From Parvibaculum sp035325945 (GTDB lineage Bacteria > Pseudomonadota > Alphaproteobacteria > Parvibaculales > Parvibaculaceae): 64,000 nt of DNA. Positions 60,988 to 64,000 of this stretch are shown here, one piece after another. Numbering within the stretch: the stretch's first letter is position 1; every line of letters starts with the position of its first letter. The notes below the pieces were generated by a model. It was given only the letters and a program-made list of their open reading frames with translations. It was not told where the DNA came from and did no database searches. Position numbers and translations under genes: made by a program. Location of the stretch: positions 26,223-90,222 of the forward strand of contig NZ_DAOKYX010000011.1 in assembly GCF_035325945.1 (NCBI RefSeq), read 5' to 3'.

Positions 60988-61046
60988 ATTTCGCGCTAAA
61001 TCAAGGGTTTGCGCGCATTTGGCGGGCCAAAAGTCGCCTCTCCCTC

Positions 61047-61101
61047 TTGATTTTGGCTGGCTTTGTGCTCATTCTCCCGGCCAAATCTCGAAGGAATTTG
61101 A
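61047..61101 (+). promoter_or_regulatory. Putative infA promoter
   Basis: TTGATT (61047-61052) and CATTCT (61070-61075) with a 17-base spacer lie 27 bp before the infA ATG, within a region free of genes. AAGGA is the ribosome-binding site. The -10 match is weak. Confidence 0.4.
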
Positions 61102-61320
61102 ATGTCCAAGGAAGAGCTGCTTGAGTTTCCGGGCGTCGTGACGGAGTTGCTTCCGAACGCGACGTTTCGCGTCAAACTCGAGAACGATCACGAAGTCATC
61201 GCCCACACCGCCGGCAAGATGCGCAAGAACCGCATCCGCGTGCTCGCGGGCGACAAGGTGCTTGTTGAAATGACGCCCTACGATCTCACCAAGGGCCGGA
61301 TCACCTATCGCTTCAAATAA
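61102..61320 (+). CDS. infA: Translation initiation factor IF-1
   Basis: A 72-residue S1-type OB-fold protein that occupies the ribosomal A site during initiation: MSKEELLEFPGVVTELLPNA, FRVKLENDHEVIAHTAGKMR, KNRIRVLAGDKVLVEMTPYD and LTKGRITYRFK cover the whole protein. Length is exact. It has AAGGA upstream and precedes maf as in related genomes. Confidence 0.97.
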   Translation: MSKEELLEFPGVVTELLPNATFRVKLENDHEVIAHTAGKMRKNRIRVLAGDKVLVEMTPYDLTKGRITYRFK

Positions 61321-61371
61321 GCGCATGGCGGGGTTTCTCCGCGTGAGCGCGTGCCCCTGGCGCCGTCCGAG

Positions 61372-61971
61372 ATGACCTCTCCAGCAAAGCCCCGCCTCAT
61401 CCTCGCAAGCGCATCCCCGCGCCGTCTCGCCCTTCTGGAGCAGATCGGCGTCGTGCCCGATGCCGTGGCCGCTGCCGATCTCGACGAGACGCCGGCGCGG
61501 GACGAGCTGCCGCGCGCCCATGCCCGGCGCCTGGCGCGCGAAAAGGCGGAGGCCGTGGCGGGCCGCGAGCCCGGCGCGCTGGTGCTGGCTGCCGATACGG
61601 TCGTCGCCTGCGGGCGGCGCATTCTCCCCAAGGCCGAGAGCGAGGCGGAGGCGGCGCGCTGCCTCGCGCTCCTGTCCGGCCGGGCTCACCGTGTCTATAC
61701 GGCGGTTGTGCTCGTCCATCCCGACGGGCGGCAGGCCGAGCGGGTGAGCGAGACGCGGGTGACGTTCAAGCGCCTTTCCTCCGCCGAGATCGAAGCCTAT
61801 CTCGCCTCGGGCGAGTGGCGCGGCAAGGCCGGGGGATATGCCGTTCAGGGCAGGGCAGCCGCCTTCGTCCGCGCGCTGACCGGTTCCTATTCGGGCGTGG
61901 TGGGCCTGCCCCTCTTCGAGACGGCGTCCCTCCTTTCCGGCGCCGCCCCCGCTCTCTACCCAGGCCGCTGA
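61372..61971 (+). CDS. maf: Maf-like nucleoside triphosphate pyrophosphatase
   Basis: A 199-residue Maf/HAM1-type pyrophosphatase that removes non-canonical or excess nucleotides, linked to septum control. LILASASPRRLALLEQIG is the family start; VLAADTVVACGRRILPKAES follows, and RLSSAEIEAYLASGEWRGKA, GYAVQGRAAAFV and GSYSGVVGLPLFET complete it. A GTG at 61351 would add seven residues; ATG at 61372 is chosen by alignment to the family start. Confidence 0.93.
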   Translation: MTSPAKPRLILASASPRRLALLEQIGVVPDAVAAADLDETPARDELPRAHARRLAREKAEAVAGREPGALVLAADTVVACGRRILPKAESEAEAARCLALLSGRAHRVYTAVVLVHPDGRQAERVSETRVTFKRLSSAEIEAYLASGEWRGKAGGYAVQGRAAAFVRALTGSYSGVVGLPLFETASLLSGAAPALYPGR

Positions 61972-62058
61972 CAAGAGTGTTAGAGTAGCCGCCGGTCGAA
62001 TGAGAGCTTGATTGATCCGGCGCGTCCGAAGAAAGCGCCGGCGGTCGCAAGGGATTGC

Positions 62059-63582
62059 ATGTCCGAGGAAGTGCTGATCAATGTTGGGCCCGGCGAGACG
62101 CGCGTAGCGATCGTCGAGAGCGGACGCCCCGTGGAGCTCATTCTCGAGCGCACCATGGAGGACGACCTCAAGGCCAAGACGGGGCGCGCGGGACATTCGC
62201 TTCTCGGGAACATCTTTCTCGGCCGCGTCCAGCGCGTGCTGCCCGGCATGCAGGCGGCCTTTGTCGATATCGGCCTCGAGCGGGCGGGATTTCTCGGCGC
62301 GCGCGAGGCGCGCTGCCTGTGCGAGCTGACCCATCTCGACGAAGGCATATTGCCGCCGATCAGCGCCTGCGTGACCGAGGGGCAGACGATCCTCGTTCAG
62401 GCGACGAAAGACCCGATCGGCGACAAGGGCGCGCGGCTTTCGGCCAATGTCACCATTCCCGGCCGTCTTCTCGTGCTGGTTCCGAACCAGTCGGGCGTCG
62501 CGCTGTCGCGCCGCATCGAGGACGAGGACGAGCGCGCCCGGCTGACGGCGCTGGTGGAGGAGATGGTCGCCCGCTTCGGCTCGATGGGCGTCACGGGCGA
62601 GCCTGCGGGCTTCATCGTGCGCACGGCGGCAATCGGCGCCACCGTCGATGACATCGCCGCCGATGCGCGCATGCTCGCCGAGGAATGGCGCAAGCTGCGT
62701 GAGATCGAAAAGCGCTCGAGCCCGCCCTGCGTCGTCTTCCACGATCTCGATCCCGTGTCGAAGACGCTGCGCGACTATGTCAGCACCGAGACCGGCCGCG
62801 TGCTCATCGACGATGCGGAAGCCTTTGGCGAGGCGCAGCGCTATGCGCGCCGCGTGATGCCCGAACTCATCGACCGCATCCAGCTTTTCAACGGACCGGG
62901 GCCGCTCTTCTCTCTCTATGACATAGAGGGCGAGATCGAGCAGGCGCTGGAGCCGCGCGTGGAGCTGAAATCGGGCGGCTGGATCACGGTCGAGACGACC
63001 GAGGCGCTGACCGCGATCGACGTCAATTCGGGCCGCTATACGGCCGCGACGGGGCTCGAGGAGACGAGCGTCAAGATCAACCTCGAAGCCGTGGACGAGA
63101 TCGCCTATCAGCTCCGCCTGCGCGGTACAGGCGGGCTCATCGTCATCGACTTCATTCACCTGAACGATCCGGCGAACATCCAGAAGGTTCTCGACGCGCT
63201 CAACTCCAATTTCGCGCATGACCGCGTGCCGACGCAGATTTCCGGCATGTCGGAATTCGGCCTCGTCGAAATGACGCGCAAGCGCGTGCGCGAGCCGCTG
63301 AACAAGCTCCTTACCGAGCCCGCCTATGCCAATGGCCGCCCGCGCCGCAAGACCTGCGCGACGGTGGCGAACGAGCTTCTGCGCAAGGTGGCGAGCGAGG
63401 CGCAGGCCTCGCCCGGCCGCGCCATCGTCGCGCGCGCAGCACCCGAGGTGATCGACTGGCTTGAGCGCGGAAACGCCTATCTCATCGACAGGCTGCGCGC
63501 GAAGATCGCGGTCAATCTGAGCCTCGTGGCCGAGCCTGTCTTCAGCCGCGAGCGCATTGACGTCGGGGCCGTCCAGGCATGA
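62059..63582 (+). CDS. rng: Ribonuclease E/G family protein (RNase G-like, no Zn-link)
   Basis: The 507-residue endoribonuclease for 5'-monophosphorylated RNA contains an S1-type segment (GNIFLGRVQRVLPGMQAAFV, DIGLERAGFLGA), 5'-sensor region and DNase I-like core. The Mg ligand Asp residues lie in TAIDVNSGRYTA and LIVIDFIHLND; FGLVEMTRKRVREPLNKLL follows. The CPxC Zn-link that joins dimers in E. coli RNase E/G is missing here (LTEPAYANGRPRRKTCATVA). AAGGGA precedes the ATG at 62059. The stop overlaps the yacG start. Confidence 0.9.
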   Translation: MSEEVLINVGPGETRVAIVESGRPVELILERTMEDDLKAKTGRAGHSLLGNIFLGRVQRVLPGMQAAFVDIGLERAGFLGAREARCLCELTHLDEGILPPISACVTEGQTILVQATKDPIGDKGARLSANVTIPGRLLVLVPNQSGVALSRRIEDEDERARLTALVEEMVARFGSMGVTGEPAGFIVRTAAIGATVDDIAADARMLAEEWRKLREIEKRSSPPCVVFHDLDPVSKTLRDYVSTETGRVLIDDAEAFGEAQRYARRVMPELIDRIQLFNGPGPLFSLYDIEGEIEQALEPRVELKSGGWITVETTEALTAIDVNSGRYTAATGLEETSVKINLEAVDEIAYQLRLRGTGGLIVIDFIHLNDPANIQKVLDALNSNFAHDRVPTQISGMSEFGLVEMTRKRVREPLNKLLTEPAYANGRPRRKTCATVANELLRKVASEAQASPGRAIVARAAPEVIDWLERGNAYLIDRLRAKIAVNLSLVAEPVFSRERIDVGAVQA

Positions 63583-63815
63583 GCGGGCAGGGCGGAGCGA
63601 AGGCGGCGGGCGGCAAGGTGGTGCCGCTGCGTGCCTCGAGGCCGTGCCCCATCTGCGGCAAGAAATCGGTGCCGGAATTCCACCCCTTCTGCTCGAAACA
63701 TTGCGCCGATGTCGATCTCAATCGCTGGCTGAAGGGGGCTTACGCCATCCCGGCCGTCGAGCCGCCCGACGAATGGGACGAGGGCGCGGGGCGGGGCGAC
63801 GGCGAGCAGGATTGA
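63579..63815 (+). CDS. yacG: DNA gyrase inhibitor YacG-like zinc protein
   Basis: A 78-residue zinc protein: CPICGKKSVPEFHPFCSKHC provides CxxC and CxxxC ligands, and ADVDLNRWLKGAYAIP the C-terminal helix. E. coli YacG binds GyrB and blocks DNA binding. An acidic tail (DEWDEGAGRGDGEQD) follows. It overlaps the rng stop by four bases, so the two are translationally coupled. Confidence 0.92.
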   Translation: MSGQGGAKAAGGKVVPLRASRPCPICGKKSVPEFHPFCSKHCADVDLNRWLKGAYAIPAVEPPDEWDEGAGRGDGEQD

Positions 63816-63875
63816 GCGTCCCAAGCCCCTCTGGCGCCAATGTTTTTTAACCCGCCCGGCGCCTTTCCTCGGCAC

Positions 63876-63904
63876 TGGACAGACCCCAGCCAATCTCTTA
63901 TAAC
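63876..63904 (+). promoter_or_regulatory. tRNA-Phe promoter
   Basis: TGGACA (63876-63881) and TATAAC (63899-63904) with a 17-base spacer: a strong sigma-70-type promoter. The expected start point is about 35 bp before the tRNA. Confidence 0.75.
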
Positions 63905-63945
63905 CCGCGAGCCTCGCCGCCCGGGCTCGCCCCGGCCGGAGCGCC

Positions 63946-64000
63946 GCCCAGGTAGCTCAGTTGGTAGAGCATGCGACTGAAAATCGCAGTGTCGGTGGTT
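63946..64000 (+). tRNA. tRNA-Phe (anticodon GAA), partial at window edge
   Basis: GCCCAGG acceptor, GCTC...GAGC D arm, GCGAC-TGAAAAT-CGC anticodon arm with GAA, then GTGTCGGTGGTT to the end of the window. The T arm and CCA lie outside. Confidence 0.93.

Noticed and set aside
61069..63219. 716-codon frame opposite rng, maf and infA
   Set aside because: It covers three well-supported genes in antisense and has no recognisable domain.

Overview
The window is a GC-rich stretch of an alphaproteobacterial chromosome. The best match is a Parvibaculum-like member of the Hyphomicrobiales with a large lipid- and hydrocarbon-degrading gene set. This rests on a PodJ-type polarity protein, alphaproteobacterial families (UPF0262, DUF2948), the order murA-DUF2948-hisD-UPF0262-LMW phosphatase-infA-maf-rng-yacG-tRNA-Phe, GANTC sites near cell-cycle-type genes, and many acyl-CoA genes. 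The genus is inference. Two runs of exactly 100 N show that this is a draft scaffold.

Layout. 0-4.5 kb: a partial TauE/SafE permease, podJ and a CAP-domain lipoprotein. 4.7-12 kb: a MerR regulator followed by a beta-oxidation cluster of two acyl-CoA dehydrogenases, a thiolase and a FadJ-type enzyme; the last is split by an N gap that looks like an unmerged 20-bp contig overlap. 12-17 kb: a pentapeptide-repeat protein, a Gly-rich secreted protein, purC, a Yip1 protein and a GST. 17-34.9 kb: a lipid and acyl-CoA accessory region. It holds SDR, crotonase, esterases, four acyl-CoA/PaaI-type thioesterase loci including three tandem double-hotdog proteins, MaoC hydratases, a second thiolase, three more acyl-CoA dehydrogenases, a styrene-oxide-isomerase-like membrane protein, a GlxA/PfpI pair and YjbQ. 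35-39.4 kb: a cation/proton antiporter, an SDR, a glutamine amidotransferase and a prolyl aminopeptidase that runs into the second N gap.

39.4-42.8 kb: nrdAB (class I ribonucleotide reductase) behind a promoter with two NrdR-box-like elements 31 bp apart and three GANTC sites. 43-49 kb: an EamA half-transporter, a GH17-like secreted protein, an MFS transporter, a PaaI thioesterase and a BtuFCD/FecBCD-type ABC operon. 49-51.2 kb: a diiron ferritin-like oxygenase with a TTG start. Its upstream IclR regulator and an IclR-type palindrome inside its putative promoter suggest a compact inducible module. 51-56 kb: LOG-family protein, photolyase, SpoU methyltransferase, a Pro/Tyr-rich secreted protein, a serine esterase and tRNA-Thr. 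56.5-64 kb: the conserved murA-to-tRNA-Phe housekeeping block.

The central theme is acyl-CoA chemistry: dehydrogenation, hydration (S- and R-type), thiolysis and CoA-ester hydrolysis. It is spread over several small operons and probably serves catabolism of varied fatty, branched or cyclic acids. I saw no phage, insertion sequence, CRISPR array or defence island. The less ordinary features are the IclR/diiron module, the StyC-like protein, the triple thioesterase operon and several regulatory palindromes.
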